DNA from: Bacteroidota bacterium
GTDB lineage: Bacteria; Bacteroidota; Bacteroidia; Chitinophagales; Chitinophagaceae
Reading direction: 5' to 3'
Assembly: GCA_018268085.1 (NCBI GenBank)
Contig: JAFDXE010000022.1
Location: 1-64,000, forward strand
DNA length: 64,000 bases
The notes under the pieces are model-generated. The model ran no database searches. It was not told the DNA's origin and saw only the letters and a program-made list of their open reading frames with translations. A program made the translations under genes and the position numbers. Positions 52,618 through 63,045 of this stretch are shown here, piece after piece (the stretch's first letter is position 1; each line of letters opens with the position of its first letter).

Positions 52618-55600
52618 TTAGAACAAAGCACGCACCGAAGCCCTGCCGATATGTACCATCCTTGATGTGCCCGGTTTCCTTCCTTCATATTGAATATTCA
52701 CTTCAATATTACCGGCCAAACGCTTGGTAAAATCAAGGTTCCATAAATAGTTCTTTCCCGGAACCAGTCCATCTAAAAGTATATAGCCGGCAGTGGTATT
52801 CGCTGCACCGGGATAGGCTTTGAACTTAATATCACTTAAAGTGAACCGGGCATTGATGGAACTGTTTGAAAGGATATTATACTTAATATCTGCTGTTACC
52901 GAATTGCTGGTAGCACGCTCCAGTGAATCTATGGTATTATGCTTGTTAGAATAAACGTACCCAATTGTTGCCCTTATATTGGCCTTATACACATAGGTAA
53001 GATTGGGCTCAATGATATCTTGCAGGATCCGGTAATTCCTGTTATTAAATTTGGCGCCTGAAGTAGAGAGTTCGTTCTTAATATTTTTGTAGGTAAAATT
53101 GGAGACAAAATTTTTGTTGAGGCTGATCCGTAAACGGTTACTCACATTGCGTTGGTTCCTGCTTTCAAAACCATAAGCCAGCAATGATTTACCCGATGAT
53201 TTACTATGTGTAATTTCAAACCCCCATTTAGAACTGGTACGGTTATAATAAAATGTATTGGAGAAAAATGAATTTAAAGTAACGAGGTTTGTATCAACTA
53301 AGGTTTTATTAAAAGGATTGAACAAAAATTTCTTATTCACTGCAATTTGCTTTTTACCTATTTGTAAAGCTGATGAAGTAGATATCCTTGTAATAATTTT
53401 GCGGATTCCTTTTGGTTGTTGCTCCCGGATGAAATTTTTAGGATATAATTCGATGTTGTAATTGAACTGCAGAAAATTTGCTTTTACGTATGCATTTCCC
53501 GGCGTGTACACCCGAATAAATTTCTTCTGATCCTGGAAAACAGCTACTTCAAATTCATTCAATTCCTGGATGCCGTTGTTATTGTAATCTATCCAGGTGT
53601 ATTCTCCCTGCCCGGCAGGCACTTCAGCATAAGAATATTCCCGCTTTTGCTCCTGCCCCGATCCAATTTCATACAGGAAATTTCCATTTATAAATCCGTT
53701 GAATTCATTTAATGCATATTCTATCCTGCCGATTAAACTTTTATCTTCTTTTTGTTTGCTTACCAGTGAATCGATGATATGCAGTTTTCTATAGGTTGCA
53801 TTGAATTTTACCTGGTGTTTTTCATTAGACAATAATTCTGTAAAGAAACTAACATTATTACTTTTATCAGCCCTTTTCAGTTTAGATTTAACCGGTAGTT
53901 TATCTGTACGGGTGAAATAACTGAGCCCCCACTTGTTCAATTTTTCTTCATCCGATTTTATATAGGCCTCATACACATCAAATGCAAAGCTGATGGGTGT
54001 AAGTGTGTCGAATGCTTTATTGTAAAACCGATTGTGTTCGCTGCTGTATTTTACGCCGGCAAGTATTGAATATAATTTGGGAATGATCTTTTTTACATCA
54101 ACAGAGGGCCTGAAAAAATCTCCTTTTTGCAGTGCATTATTAAAGGTAACCAGGCTTGCATTGGTAGTAATTTTAAAGTCATGGAATGCCGCATATTGGG
54201 AGAGTATATTTTTAAAACCGTTGTAACCATCACTACGGTTATAATTAATGATCTCGTATTTAAGATAGTTGCTTTTATTGTCGGCGATCTTAAATGATAC
54301 ATTGGATATTTTTTCTGTTGCTTTGGGCGCATCATACAGCAAACTCCAGTCACGCAAAAATTCTACATTCCTTATTCTTTCAATAGGGGTAAATCTTTTT
54401 TGCGCAAATTCAAAACCTGCAACGGATTGTAACAGCCATTGCCTGGAGAACAGGCGAATCTTTTTATCATCGTTCTGTAAAGAGAATTTCCCGGCAAAAC
54501 CAATATCATCGTTCTGATCTTTTTTTGAAAAAAGATTTATATCATTATTACTGAGTGCCATTTCTGTACTCAGCTTTGTTCCTTTTGAAAAAATATACTC
54601 AATGCCTGCAGAATATACCTGCAATTTTTTTGGTGTAACATATAAAGTAACCGGCTGCCAGTCGCCCTGGTGTACACCATTAACAGGAGCAACCCACATA
54701 AACACTTTTCCGTTGGTTGCATTAAGCACCTGCACATAGTCTGCTTTGCCCGGCCCGAGATAAGTAAAAGATAAATTGTACAGCGTGAAGGTTCTGTCAA
54801 TAGATTGAACAAAAACGGAATCGTACACAATCCCATTTACCAATGAATCAACTTTACGATATAATATTTTTCCTACAGAAAATGTATCAATAACCGCGTT
54901 GGATAAGTAGGCATTGTTTATACTGTCACCGATGCCTGAAAGAAATTGCTTTTGTGCCGTTGTTAGCGGCTGATCAATGGTTGTATTTTTTGCATCGGTA
55001 TTGGAATACACGGCAAGATTTAAAAACAATTTATTTTTATAGTTCGTTTCGTTACTTACATACAATTGTGAGTTGAGATAGTTCCTGTCGGCATATTCAA
55101 ATTCAATTTGTATCCTACTGTCTTTCGTAATCAATCGTTTGGGGGTAAACGTTAGTTCGGCTGTATTGTAGTTGATCACATAATCCTGGTCCTCTCCTCT
55201 TTGCATTAATTGTCCATCAATAAAAACACGTTCAGTACCTGCCAGCACCACAAAATACAATTCATTGTTTGCACCCTGGAGGCGGTAAGGTCCCTGGTTT
55301 CCTTCCAAAGCTGTAATGATATTCCGGTTAAATTTCCCTTTGGCAATGGCTCCGCTCATCAGTAAAGAATTAAAAAGATTGTTATTGATCTTATTTTCGG
55401 TACTGAATGAAACGCCCTGTAACCTCTTGTAAAAGTTTACAAAGTAATTTTTACGTTGTTTAAGATCAATGTCACCAAAACTTACCTGCCAGTTTTTTTT
55501 CCTCACCTGCAGGAATATGCGATCAAAATCACGTAGATCCTGTGTATTACCATCGGGTTGTATCGGAACAGAATTGTCGGTTATAGCGGCAACCAATTCA

Positions 55601-56115
55601 AGACTATCAGCAATAAATCCACTTAACTGGAGGTTCATACTGGAATTCACAACTGCATCCTGGCTATTGCCAAATGAAATGGCTCGCCCAATGCTGCCTT
55701 CCGATTGCAGACCGCCAAAATCAATCAAAGGATTTTCCTGTTTTGCAGCGGTGCGCACTCTTAGTGGTGCTTCGGCCAGGAAATTATTTCTTACACTATC
55801 ATAATTAAACCGCTGCTTCACTGCATTTAATCTAATGGGAAACACCCGGTACACAACCGTTACACTATCTGCACCGGGTTTTATTTTCCAGGTGATGGAA
55901 GCATTTACTTCATCAATAGTGTACAAAGATTGAGGAACATCCAATACATCAAAAGTGCCAGGTGCAATACTTACTGAATCAATTTTTTGAAATGCCGGTG
56001 ATGTTGGAATCCGTTTTTTCCGGAGGTTGGATAAGTTAGCCGGTGTAACCTGTGCGGAAATGGTATGCATCAGTATCGATGCCAGCACAAACAGGTATAT
56101 CCTTTTTTTGGTCAA
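52618..56115 (-). CDS. Large outer-membrane beta-barrel-like protein, function unknown
   Basis: A 1165-residue exported protein. It starts with TTG 56115, giving signal peptide [21 protein letters not shown]; no better ATG exists. Early on, an Ig-like region ([49 protein letters not shown]) is followed by a plug-like [31 protein letters not shown]. The remaining ~700 residues are alternating aromatic strands, ending GRASVRALF with a terminal Phe as in outer-membrane barrels. There is no TonB box or SusC signature. Large proteins with this layout are common in Bacteroidota and uncharacterised. It is transcribed alone. Confidence 0.8.
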   Translation of the reverse strand: MTKKRIYLFVLASILMHTISAQVTPANLSNLRKKRIPTSPAFQKIDSVSIAPGTFDVLDVPQSLYTIDEVNASITWKIKPGADSVTVVYRVFPIRLNAVKQRFNYDSVRNNFLAEAPLRVRTAAKQENPLIDFGGLQSEGSIGRAISFGNSQDAVVNSSMNLQLSGFIADSLELVAAITDNSVPIQPDGNTQDLRDFDRIFLQVRKKNWQVSFGDIDLKQRKNYFVNFYKRLQGVSFSTENKINNNLFNSLLMSGAIAKGKFNRNIITALEGNQGPYRLQGANNELYFVVLAGTERVFIDGQLMQRGEDQDYVINYNTAELTFTPKRLITKDSRIQIEFEYADRNYLNSQLYVSNETNYKNKLFLNLAVYSNTDAKNTTIDQPLTTAQKQFLSGIGDSINNAYLSNAVIDTFSVGKILYRKVDSLVNGIVYDSVFVQSIDRTFTLYNLSFTYLGPGKADYVQVLNATNGKVFMWVAPVNGVHQGDWQPVTLYVTPKKLQVYSAGIEYIFSKGTKLSTEMALSNNDINLFSKKDQNDDIGFAGKFSLQNDDKKIRLFSRQWLLQSVAGFEFAQKRFTPIERIRNVEFLRDWSLLYDAPKATEKISNVSFKIADNKSNYLKYEIINYNRSDGYNGFKNILSQYAAFHDFKITTNASLVTFNNALQKGDFFRPSVDVKKIIPKLYSILAGVKYSSEHNRFYNKAFDTLTPISFAFDVYEAYIKSDEEKLNKWGLSYFTRTDKLPVKSKLKRADKSNNVSFFTELLSNEKHQVKFNATYRKLHIIDSLVSKQKEDKSLIGRIEYALNEFNGFINGNFLYEIGSGQEQKREYSYAEVPAGQGEYTWIDYNNNGIQELNEFEVAVFQDQKKFIRVYTPGNAYVKANFLQFNYNIELYPKNFIREQQPKGIRKIITRISTSSALQIGKKQIAVNKKFLFNPFNKTLVDTNLVTLNSFFSNTFYYNRTSSKWGFEITHSKSSGKSLLAYGFESRNQRNVSNRLRISLNKNFVSNFTYKNIKNELSTSGAKFNNRNYRILQDIIEPNLTYVYKANIRATIGYVYSNKHNTIDSLERATSNSVTADIKYNILSNSSINARFTLSDIKFKAYPGAANTTAGYILLDGLVPGKNYLWNLDFTKRLAGNIEVNIQYEGRKPGTSRMVHIGRASVRALF

Positions 56116-56256
56116 ACGGTGATCAGGGAAGTTTAGTGATTAAGTTCACATTTAATAAAAATGCTTTCATTCTTTTAAATGCAACGTAAAGCTACCGGCA
56201 ATAAAATTAGTATTTATTATTAAAGACGCTGCAGGACACGTATTTGCTGCAAAAAA

Positions 56257-56280
56257 ATACCTTCCCGGGCAGGAAGGTAT
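56257..56280 (-). terminator. Terminator of the sdhCAB operon
   Basis: A 9-bp perfect stem ATACCTTCC / GGAAGGTAT with a 6-nt loop is followed on the minus strand by TTTTTTT (plus A's 56251-56257). It lies 21 bp after sdhB. Confidence 0.92.
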
Positions 56281-56301
56281 TATATACATAATTTGAAAAT
56301 A

Positions 56302-57069
56302 CTATTTTGTATCGGCGTTCAATCCTGCGCTGAGGTATTCCCTGTTCATACGGGCAATGTTTGCAACGGAAATTCCTTTAGGACATTCGGCTTCACATGC
56401 ATACACATTGGTACAATTCCCGAAACCTTCTTTATCCATTTGAGCGATCATATTCAGCGCCCTTGTTTCTCTTTCCGGTTCACCCTGTGGCAATAGCGCA
56501 AGTTGAGAAATTTTAGCACCTACAAATAACATGGCACTTCCATTAGGGCAGGTTGCTACACATGCACCGCAACCAATGCAGGCTGCAGCCATGAATGCAT
56601 CATCCGCATCTTTTTTATCAATGGGAATAGCATTCGCATCCACAGCATTTCCTGTATTTACGCTGATGTAACCACCGGCCTGGATAATACGATCAAAAGC
56701 AGAGCGGTCAACTACAAGGTCTTTCAATACCGGGAAGGCCTGGCTGCGCCATGGTTCTACTACGATGGTATCTCCGTCTTTGAATGCACGCATGTGTAAC
56801 TGGCAGGTCGTGTTTTTCGACCAGGGGCCGTGTGCCTCTCCGTTAATATACATACTGCATGCACCGCAAATACCTTCGCGGCAATCATGATCAAATGCAA
56901 TTGGTTCCTTTCCTTCTGCAATCAATTGTTCATTGAGTACATCAAACAATTCAAGAAAACTCATTTCCGAAGAAATATTGCTCACTTTGTATGTTTCAAA
57001 ATTTCCTTTTGCATTGCTGTTTTTCTGGCGCCAGATTTTCAGCGTGAGGTTCATGTGATAATGTTCCAT
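56302..57069 (-). CDS. sdhB: Succinate dehydrogenase iron-sulfur subunit
   Basis: A 255-residue electron-transfer subunit of complex II. Cluster ligands are complete: 2Fe-2S in [19 protein letters not shown] plus a later Cys, 4Fe-4S in [12 protein letters not shown], 3Fe-4S in [14 protein letters not shown]. The last gene of sdhCAB; its start is 78 bp after sdhA, a gap filled by degenerate 7-bp repeats. A second in-frame ATG at 57054 is also possible. Confidence 0.96.
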   Translation of the reverse strand: MEHYHMNLTLKIWRQKNSNAKGNFETYKVSNISSEMSFLELFDVLNEQLIAEGKEPIAFDHDCREGICGACSMYINGEAHGPWSKNTTCQLHMRAFKDGDTIVVEPWRSQAFPVLKDLVVDRSAFDRIIQAGGYISVNTGNAVDANAIPIDKKDADDAFMAAACIGCGACVATCPNGSAMLFVGAKISQLALLPQGEPERETRALNMIAQMDKEGFGNCTNVYACEAECPKGISVANIARMNREYLSAGLNADTK

Positions 57070-57080
57070 ATTCTACCTAT

Positions 57081-57136
57081 TAGCTTTGAGTTACGAGCTA
57101 CCAGCTACAGTTCACCGCTCGTAGCCTGCAGCTTTT
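57081..57136. repeat. Degenerate heptad repeat between sdhA and sdhB
   Basis: Eight 7-bp units can be read: TAGCTTT, GAGTTAC, GAGCTAC, CAGCTAC, AGTTCAC, CGCTCGT, AGCCTGC, AGCTTTT. They are related to GAGCTAT/GAGCGGT units at 30445-30507; on the minus strand this region also contains AGCGGTG. It fills most of the sdhA-sdhB gap and would be transcribed within the operon mRNA. Confidence 0.6.
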
Positions 57137-57147
57137 GGCTTGATTAA

Positions 57148-59121
57148 TTATTTATAACTTCTTTGTGTTGGTTTTACAATTTCAAAAGTCAGCGGTTCTT
57201 TGTGCATTTCCCAGCCTTCTCCTTTTGATTCCCATGCAGCTACATAACTGAAATTTGCATCGTCTCTTTTTGCTTCTCCATCTTCTGTCTGGCTTTCTTC
57301 ACGGAAGTGACCACCGCAGCTTTCGTTCCTGTTCAATGCATCCATACACATCAATTCACCCAATTCAAGGAAATCTGCCACTCTTCCGGCCTTATCCAGT
57401 TCAGGATTAAATTCATTGATATCTCCAGGCACTCTTACATCACTCCAGAATTCGTTTCGCAAATTTCTGATTTCATTGATGGCAGATTGTAGCCCCTTTG
57501 CATTCCTGGCCATACCGCATTTATCCCACATAATTTTTCCTAACCGTTTGTGGAAGCTTTCTACAGATTGTTTACCTTTTATGCTCATCAGTTTATTAAT
57601 ACGATCGTTAACTGCTTTTTCAGTTTCCACGAATGCGGGATGATCGGTAGAGATTGCTGTAGTACGAATTTCATCTGCCAGGTAATTACCAAGCGTATAA
57701 GGAATTACAAAATACCCGTCGGCCAATCCCTGCATCAGCGCAGATGCACCTAACCTGTTTGCGCCATGATCGCTGAAGTTTGCTTCTCCCAGCGCATACA
57801 AACCGGGAACTGTTGTCTGCAATTCGTAATCTACCCATAAACCACCCATGGTGTAATGAACTGCAGGGTAAATACGCATCGGCATTTCATACGGGTTTTC
57901 GCCTGTTATCTTTTCATACATTTCAAACAGGTTACCATATTTTTCCTCTACTACTTTTTTACCTAGTTCGAATATGGTTTTATCGTCGGCAGATTCATGA
58001 CCAGTTTTACCTGCTTCTGTTTTTCCATAACGCATAATTGCGTCTTTGAAATCGAGGTAAACAGCCATTTTCGTTGTACCCACGCCATACCCTTCATCGC
58101 ATCTTTCTTTTGCTGCACGGGAGGCCACGTCTCTCGGAACAAGGTTACCAAAAGCCGGGTATCTTCTTTCCAGATAATAATCTCTTTCATTTTCAGGGAT
58201 ATCACTTGCTTTCCTTGTATCGCCTTTTTGTTTTGGAACCCATATCCTTCCATCATTTCTTAAGCTCTCACTCATCAACGTTAGTTTGCTCTGGTGATCG
58301 CCGCTAACCGGTATACAGGTTGGGTGAATTTGAGTAAAACACGGGTTACCGAAATAGGCGCCCCTCTTATGCGCTTTCCATGCAGCCGTTACATTACTGC
58401 CCATGGCGTTTGTACTCAGGTAAAAAACGTTTCCGTAGCCACCGCTGCATAACAGTACCGCATGTCCGAAATGACGTTCAAGTTTTCCACTTACCAGGTC
58501 ACGCACAATAACGCCCCTGGCTTTCCCGTCGATCACTACCACATCCAGCATTTCGTGGCGGGAATACATTTTAACGGTTCCGAGTGCTACCTGTCTTTCC
58601 AATGCACTGTAAGCGCCGAGTAACAACTGTTGCCCGGTTTGTCCTGCAGCATAAAAAGTACGTTGCACCTGGGTTCCGCCGAATGAACGGTTGCTCAATA
58701 AACCACCGTATTCTCTTGCGAAAGGAACGCCCTGCGCCACGCATTGATCTATGATCGCTGCACTAACTTCTGCCAGGCGATGCACATTGCCTTCTCTTGC
58801 ACGATAGTCGCCTCCTTTTACTGTATCATAAAACAAACGGAAAACCGAATCCCCGTCGTTCTGGTAATTTTTTGCAGCATTGATTCCACCCTGTGCGGCA
58901 ATACTGTGCGCTCTTCTCGGACTGTCCTGGAAACAAAATGCTTTCACTTTGTATCCCATCTCACCTAATGAAGCTGCTGCGGATGCACCGGCAAGACCAG
59001 TACCGATAACGATTACTTCAAGTTTGCGTTTGTTGGCAGGGTTTACCAGTTTTACATGCCCTTTATAATCTTCCCACTTATCTTTCATTTCACCATGTGG
59101 GATCTTTGAATCTAAAGCCAT
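57148..59121 (-). CDS. sdhA: Succinate dehydrogenase flavoprotein subunit
   Basis: A 657-residue catalytic subunit that oxidises succinate to fumarate (or the reverse) with covalent FAD. The FAD-binding [20 protein letters not shown] near the start, the FAD-linking [14 protein letters not shown] His, the substrate-binding HPTCIP region and the C-terminal [12 protein letters not shown] are all present. It is longer than the E. coli SdhA and fits the Bacteroidota/epsilon type that pairs with a single cytochrome b subunit. Middle gene of sdhCAB. Confidence 0.97.
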   Translation of the reverse strand: MALDSKIPHGEMKDKWEDYKGHVKLVNPANKRKLEVIVIGTGLAGASAAASLGEMGYKVKAFCFQDSPRRAHSIAAQGGINAAKNYQNDGDSVFRLFYDTVKGGDYRAREGNVHRLAEVSAAIIDQCVAQGVPFAREYGGLLSNRSFGGTQVQRTFYAAGQTGQQLLLGAYSALERQVALGTVKMYSRHEMLDVVVIDGKARGVIVRDLVSGKLERHFGHAVLLCSGGYGNVFYLSTNAMGSNVTAAWKAHKRGAYFGNPCFTQIHPTCIPVSGDHQSKLTLMSESLRNDGRIWVPKQKGDTRKASDIPENERDYYLERRYPAFGNLVPRDVASRAAKERCDEGYGVGTTKMAVYLDFKDAIMRYGKTEAGKTGHESADDKTIFELGKKVVEEKYGNLFEMYEKITGENPYEMPMRIYPAVHYTMGGLWVDYELQTTVPGLYALGEANFSDHGANRLGASALMQGLADGYFVIPYTLGNYLADEIRTTAISTDHPAFVETEKAVNDRINKLMSIKGKQSVESFHKRLGKIMWDKCGMARNAKGLQSAINEIRNLRNEFWSDVRVPGDINEFNPELDKAGRVADFLELGELMCMDALNRNESCGGHFREESQTEDGEAKRDDANFSYVAAWESKGEGWEMHKEPLTFEIVKPTQRSYK

Positions 59122-59169
59122 ATAACAAGATTAATTTTTCGTTTGTTTAATTATGATCTGCTATTGCGG

Positions 59170-59883
59170 TCAGCTAACCCAGTTCATATACATTGCAACA
59201 GGCATCGATGCAAAAGCAATACATATAATGGTAGAATAGGCAACGCCCAGTCCTTTGATTAGGGGTGTATATCTTTTGTGATTCAGGCCAAATGTTTGAA
59301 AAGCACTTTGAAACCCATGCAACAAATGCCAGAATAAAGAAAATACGCCTAACACATATACAATCACCACCCATAAATTTTCACGGAATACCATCAGCAT
59401 TTCATTATAAAGATTGTGAACTTCCTGCCCTGAGTAAGTAGATAATGATGCCGGTTCCAATTCATGAATACTTCCAATTCCACCCATCCTGGATGGAACC
59501 CAGAAATGATACAGGTGTAAAATGAGGAATAATAAAATAAGCGTTCCCAGCAATCCCATGCTGCGGCTATACCATTTACTGTTTTTTTCCGGGCGATTTA
59601 CGGCATACCTAACAGGACGGGCTGAACGATTTTGCGACCAGAGCATCAATCCCTGGAAGATATGCAGCAGCAGGAAAGCAAACAAACCAATCTCCATGGT
59701 ACGGATGATCAGGTTACTTCCCATGAAATGTGCCCAGTGATTAAAAGTTTCTCCTCCATCATTGAAGAAAATCATTGAATTGATCAGGCAATGCACAATC
59801 AGAAACGTTATCAGGAAAAATCCGGTGAGGCCCATTGTAAATTTTTTCCCGATAGAAGAAGTGAAGAAATGCTTCCAGGTCAT
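59170..59883 (-). CDS. sdhC: Succinate dehydrogenase cytochrome b subunit
   Basis: A 237-residue membrane anchor with five predicted helices, the single-subunit (type B) di-heme form. Candidate heme His residues lie in FLIVHCLIN, LLLHIFQGLMLW, LILHLYHFW and FWHLLHGFQSAF. It starts with TWKHFFTSSIGKKFTMGLTGFFLI, typical of the family. First gene of sdhCAB, 48 bp before sdhA; a TAATTTTG box is upstream. Confidence 0.93.
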   Translation of the reverse strand: MTWKHFFTSSIGKKFTMGLTGFFLITFLIVHCLINSMIFFNDGGETFNHWAHFMGSNLIIRTMEIGLFAFLLLHIFQGLMLWSQNRSARPVRYAVNRPEKNSKWYSRSMGLLGTLILLFLILHLYHFWVPSRMGGIGSIHELEPASLSTYSGQEVHNLYNEMLMVFRENLWVVIVYVLGVFSLFWHLLHGFQSAFQTFGLNHKRYTPLIKGLGVAYSTIICIAFASMPVAMYMNWVS

Positions 59884-59913
59884 ATAGCGATAGTTGAGAT
59901 ATTAAATTATTTG

Positions 59914-59921
59914 CAAAATTA
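59914..59921 (-). promoter_or_regulatory. -7 promoter element of the sdh operon
   Basis: TAATTTTG on the minus strand, 31 bp before ATG 59883, matches TAnnTTTG. Confidence 0.5.
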
Positions 59922-60123
59922 CGATAAGGGGCACTAAAAAAACACTTTATTTAAATTTTAGTTGAAACAAGGGCTGATTTTTTTTGTTTCATTTAATTTT
60001 TGGAATTGTAAATCAATACATGTTTCCCTGCAATTGAAGGATTATAGTTAGGGAAAGAAAAATAAAATGATTGATGTGCGTTGATTCCGGGGCCCGAATT
60101 TAGTATAGAAATAAACAAAGCGG

Positions 60124-60687
60124 CTATTCCAGTGTTCTTCCAATTTCGGAATCGATACTCTGGAAAAGTACTTCAGGCTTCAACGTTCTCCATTGCGGAT
60201 AATCCATCATCCACACATAATTGGTAAGGCGTGCTCTTTTGAAATCGTATTTGCTTTGTTCGGGCATATCGAGTATGGTAACCCAACCACGTTCTTCTTC
60301 CAGTTGCTCCCGCCATTCTTCATAATAACTGTCATCGCTGCTATGAAAATTCAAAACATTTTCAGCTATTAATATAAATTTCGTGATCCCGTTCCTGAAT
60401 AACTGGTCGGTTATTTCTCTTCGAAGGGTCATGATATCATTTTCAATGGCATCATTCCATTCGCCCAGCAATTCAATTACGGCAAAATGCTGATCGTAAT
60501 CTACAAAGAGCAATTTCATGTAGAGCGTACGGGAACCAAATTCGTCCCATTGAGGATGAATATAAAAATTATAAAGGGTTTGGGAATACTCAAATTCGCT
60601 ATAGGTACGCTGATAAAAAGGAGATAGCTCATCTTCTTCGGCGGTGTACAAATGACGCCAGTTGTAAAATGGTTCTATATCCTGCAT
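60124..60687 (-). CDS. Conserved-looking hypothetical protein (187 aa)
   Basis: A 187-residue soluble acidic protein with no signal peptide and unusually many aromatics: IEPFYNWRHLYTAEEDELSPFYQRTYSEFEYSQTLYNFYIHPQWDEFGSRTLYMKLL. It appears to be a single alpha/beta domain, with a central FILIAENVLNFHSSDDSYYEEW stretch. I do not recognise the family. It may be confined to Chitinophagaceae-like bacteria. It is transcribed alone, divergent from nothing obvious. Confidence 0.8.
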   Translation of the reverse strand: MQDIEPFYNWRHLYTAEEDELSPFYQRTYSEFEYSQTLYNFYIHPQWDEFGSRTLYMKLLFVDYDQHFAVIELLGEWNDAIENDIMTLRREITDQLFRNGITKFILIAENVLNFHSSDDSYYEEWREQLEEERGWVTILDMPEQSKYDFKRARLTNYVWMMDYPQWRTLKPEVLFQSIDSEIGRTLE

Positions 60688-60816
60688 GATGCCTGTTTAA
60701 GTAAAGTACAAAATTGAGGTAATTCAGGTGAAAGGAAAAACTAAATTACCGTTGCATTCCTCACCAGTAAGAAAATAATATTTGGTAAGTACTTATAAAT
60801 ATTGACTAAAAAAAAA

Positions 60817-60839
60817 GAGGCTACCGTAATGGCAGCCTC
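60817..60839 (-). terminator. Terminator of the T9SS secreted protein gene
   Basis: The stem GAGGCT(A)CC / GG(C)AGCCTC with one internal mismatch is followed on the minus strand by TTTTTTTT. It lies 22 bp after the stop. Confidence 0.85.
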
Positions 60840-60861
60840 ACACTTATTAACCCTAATATGA

Positions 60862-62109
60862 TTATTGAACTACAATTTTTTCTTTGATTACTACTTCATT
60901 GCTTTCGCTGATCACTTTAACCATGTACACTCCTTTCGCAGTATTGGCGTTCAATCTAACCTGTTCAACCTGTGTTCCTTTGCTGATACCTACTGTTTTT
61001 GTAAGCACTGTACGTCCGGCAAGGTCGGTTAACACGATGCTGTATTTTCCTTCTTTCTTACCATCAAACAATACATTAAAAGATGAATTGGTTACCGGGT
61101 TTGGATACACTTTGGAATCGCCAATGGCCAGGTCTGTTGTAGGTAATTTTGAATTTTCCATAGAGAACCTGTTGGCAGCGTCTGCTTCTTTTTGTAACAA
61201 AAGGTTTCCGTTGGCAAAATCAGAAGCATTGTATTTTACATCTGAACCTTCAATTTTTACAGCGGCGAGATCAGCCAGTTTCAATTTGTAATATCCATCA
61301 AACCTGTTGGCGCTTGCAACTACAATATCACCGTCGGTGTTTACTGCTGCAGCATTGGTTGTATAACCGGCTGGCAGACCTGTGATCGCACCTTTATACG
61401 TAGCAACACGCGTTTTAGGATCTATTACAAACACGTTGTGATTTGCAGAAATTACGTACAGCTTTCCAAATGCATCTGCAATCATATCTCCGCCCCAGCT
61501 ACTACATTTATTGTGAATGGAAGTGCCGTTATTGTTATCTGCATCAATGATGTTACCCAAATTGGTGATTACCGGCTTTTTGCCTGTAGTGAACATGATA
61601 AAATTATTCCCATCATTACTCATCGCATAACCGTTACCGTCAGCACCAATCACCATACGGGTAATATTGGTTGCTTCGTCGTTTGGATTAACGCCCAGTT
61701 CTGCAGAATGAATGGTATAAAATTGTGCTGTTTCTTTTCCGTTTAAATCCATCCAGCGTAATTCACCGGATCTCATTGGCGTAAAGAAAAGTTTATTGCT
61801 GTTTCCGTCGTATGCTGCGGCTGCTACATAAGTGCCGGTTGGATAATCTGTGGATTGAAAAATATTTCCGTTAGTAATAGGATTGGCATTTTTCTTTGTT
61901 GCAGCATCTGTAAGTACATAAGTTGTTTTGCTGCGTTCGAACAATGTTTTAGTTACCTGGCCTGTACCGAGGTCTACCTGGCGGATGTTCATCCAGATAT
62001 AATCGTTGTTGCCATCCCCGGTAATGGCGAATGCTTTGTTGCTGTTTTGGGCAAAACCGGCGAAAGAAGTAGTGAATAAGGCGGCTGTGAGTAAAATTTT
62101 GTTGTTCAT
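60862..62109 (-). CDS. T9SS-exported propeller-like protein
   Basis: A 415-residue secreted protein. Signal NNKILLTAALFTTSFAGFAQ is followed by a propeller-like domain (about 25-315) with repeated AITGDGNNDYIWMNIRQVDLGTG, DGNGYAMSNDGNNFIMFT, GDMIADAFGKLYVISANHNVFVIDP and GDIVVASANRFDGYYKL. The C-terminal ~80 residues (SKVYPNPVTNSSFNVLFDG to VVIKEKIVVQ) are a T9SS type A sorting domain. No catalytic motif is visible; surface binding is the likely role. Transcribed alone. Confidence 0.88.
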   Translation of the reverse strand: MNNKILLTAALFTTSFAGFAQNSNKAFAITGDGNNDYIWMNIRQVDLGTGQVTKTLFERSKTTYVLTDAATKKNANPITNGNIFQSTDYPTGTYVAAAAYDGNSNKLFFTPMRSGELRWMDLNGKETAQFYTIHSAELGVNPNDEATNITRMVIGADGNGYAMSNDGNNFIMFTTGKKPVITNLGNIIDADNNNGTSIHNKCSSWGGDMIADAFGKLYVISANHNVFVIDPKTRVATYKGAITGLPAGYTTNAAAVNTDGDIVVASANRFDGYYKLKLADLAAVKIEGSDVKYNASDFANGNLLLQKEADAANRFSMENSKLPTTDLAIGDSKVYPNPVTNSSFNVLFDGKKEGKYSIVLTDLAGRTVLTKTVGISKGTQVEQVRLNANTAKGVYMVKVISESNEVVIKEKIVVQ

Positions 62110-62222
62110 AAGTTCGATTATTTGGTTAGTGTTGAAAAATTTAAATTAAGTAATGGTTAATGTTGAGTTTTGATCAGACAACTAATTTACTACAAACTGT
62201 TTACGGCTCCAAGATTTTTTTA

Positions 62223-63035
62223 TCAATGGTAACTTTGCAACGATTTTTTAACACTCCCCTTTTCCAGGAGCAGTTTTTTGGCAGATGCATAATCGCTGAT
62301 ATTGAGCTTTTCCATGATTATTTTCACCCCCCGGTCGATCAGCTTTTCGTTGGTTAACTGCATATTCACCATTTTATTGCCTTCCACCCTTCCCAGCTTT
62401 ATCATTACCGCAGTGGAAATCATATTGAGTACCAGTTTCTGTGCTGTTCCTGCTTTCATCCTTGTACTGCCCGTGATAAATTCCGGTCCGGTTACTACCT
62501 CAACCGGGTATGTTGCCAAATCGGTAACAGGCGAGCCGGGATTGCAACTTATACTCCCGGTAAGCACACCATATTCCTTACACTTTTGGAGGGCAGCTAC
62601 CACATAAGGAGCGCTGCCACCGGCGCTTAGCCCAATGACAATATCCGATTCGGTTATCCCGTGTTTCTTTAAATCTTTCCACCCCTGCTCTCTGTCATCT
62701 TCGGCAAATTCCACTGCCCGGGTGAATGCGGTTTCTCCGCCGGCAATAACGCCCACCACCAATCCGTCTTCCACCCCAAACGTAGGCACACATTCGCTCG
62801 CATCCACGATCGCCAGCCGTCCGCTGGTTCCGGCACCAATATAAAACAACCGGCCGCCGGCAAGCATTTTGTCAACGATGGCCTGAACCAGCAATTCAAT
62901 TTGTGGTATCGCCTTTTCTATAATAAAGGGAACTTTTTTGTCTTCGGCATTAATATTAATGAGCAACTCCGTAATGCTCATTTGTTCCAGGTGATCATAG
63001 AGTGATGAAGATTCTGTAATTTTCTCAAAAGCCAT
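62223..63035 (-). CDS. murQ: N-acetylmuramic acid 6-phosphate etherase
   Basis: A 270-residue SIS-domain lyase that cleaves the lactyl ether of MurNAc-6-phosphate to give GlcNAc-6-phosphate and lactate, in cell-wall recycling. Motifs are LFYIGAGTSGRLAIVDASECVPTFG (with a catalytic Glu), GGETAFTRAVEFAEDD (second Glu), GLSAGGSAPYVVAAL and STRMKAGTAQKLVLNMIS. Slightly shorter than the E. coli enzyme (298). 10 bp after the sugar-kinase gene on the same strand, so co-transcribed. Confidence 0.96.
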   Translation of the reverse strand: MAFEKITESSSLYDHLEQMSITELLININAEDKKVPFIIEKAIPQIELLVQAIVDKMLAGGRLFYIGAGTSGRLAIVDASECVPTFGVEDGLVVGVIAGGETAFTRAVEFAEDDREQGWKDLKKHGITESDIVIGLSAGGSAPYVVAALQKCKEYGVLTGSISCNPGSPVTDLATYPVEVVTGPEFITGSTRMKAGTAQKLVLNMISTAVMIKLGRVEGNKMVNMQLTNEKLIDRGVKIIMEKLNISDYASAKKLLLEKGSVKKSLQSYH

Positions 63036-63045
63036 GGAGTTGTTT

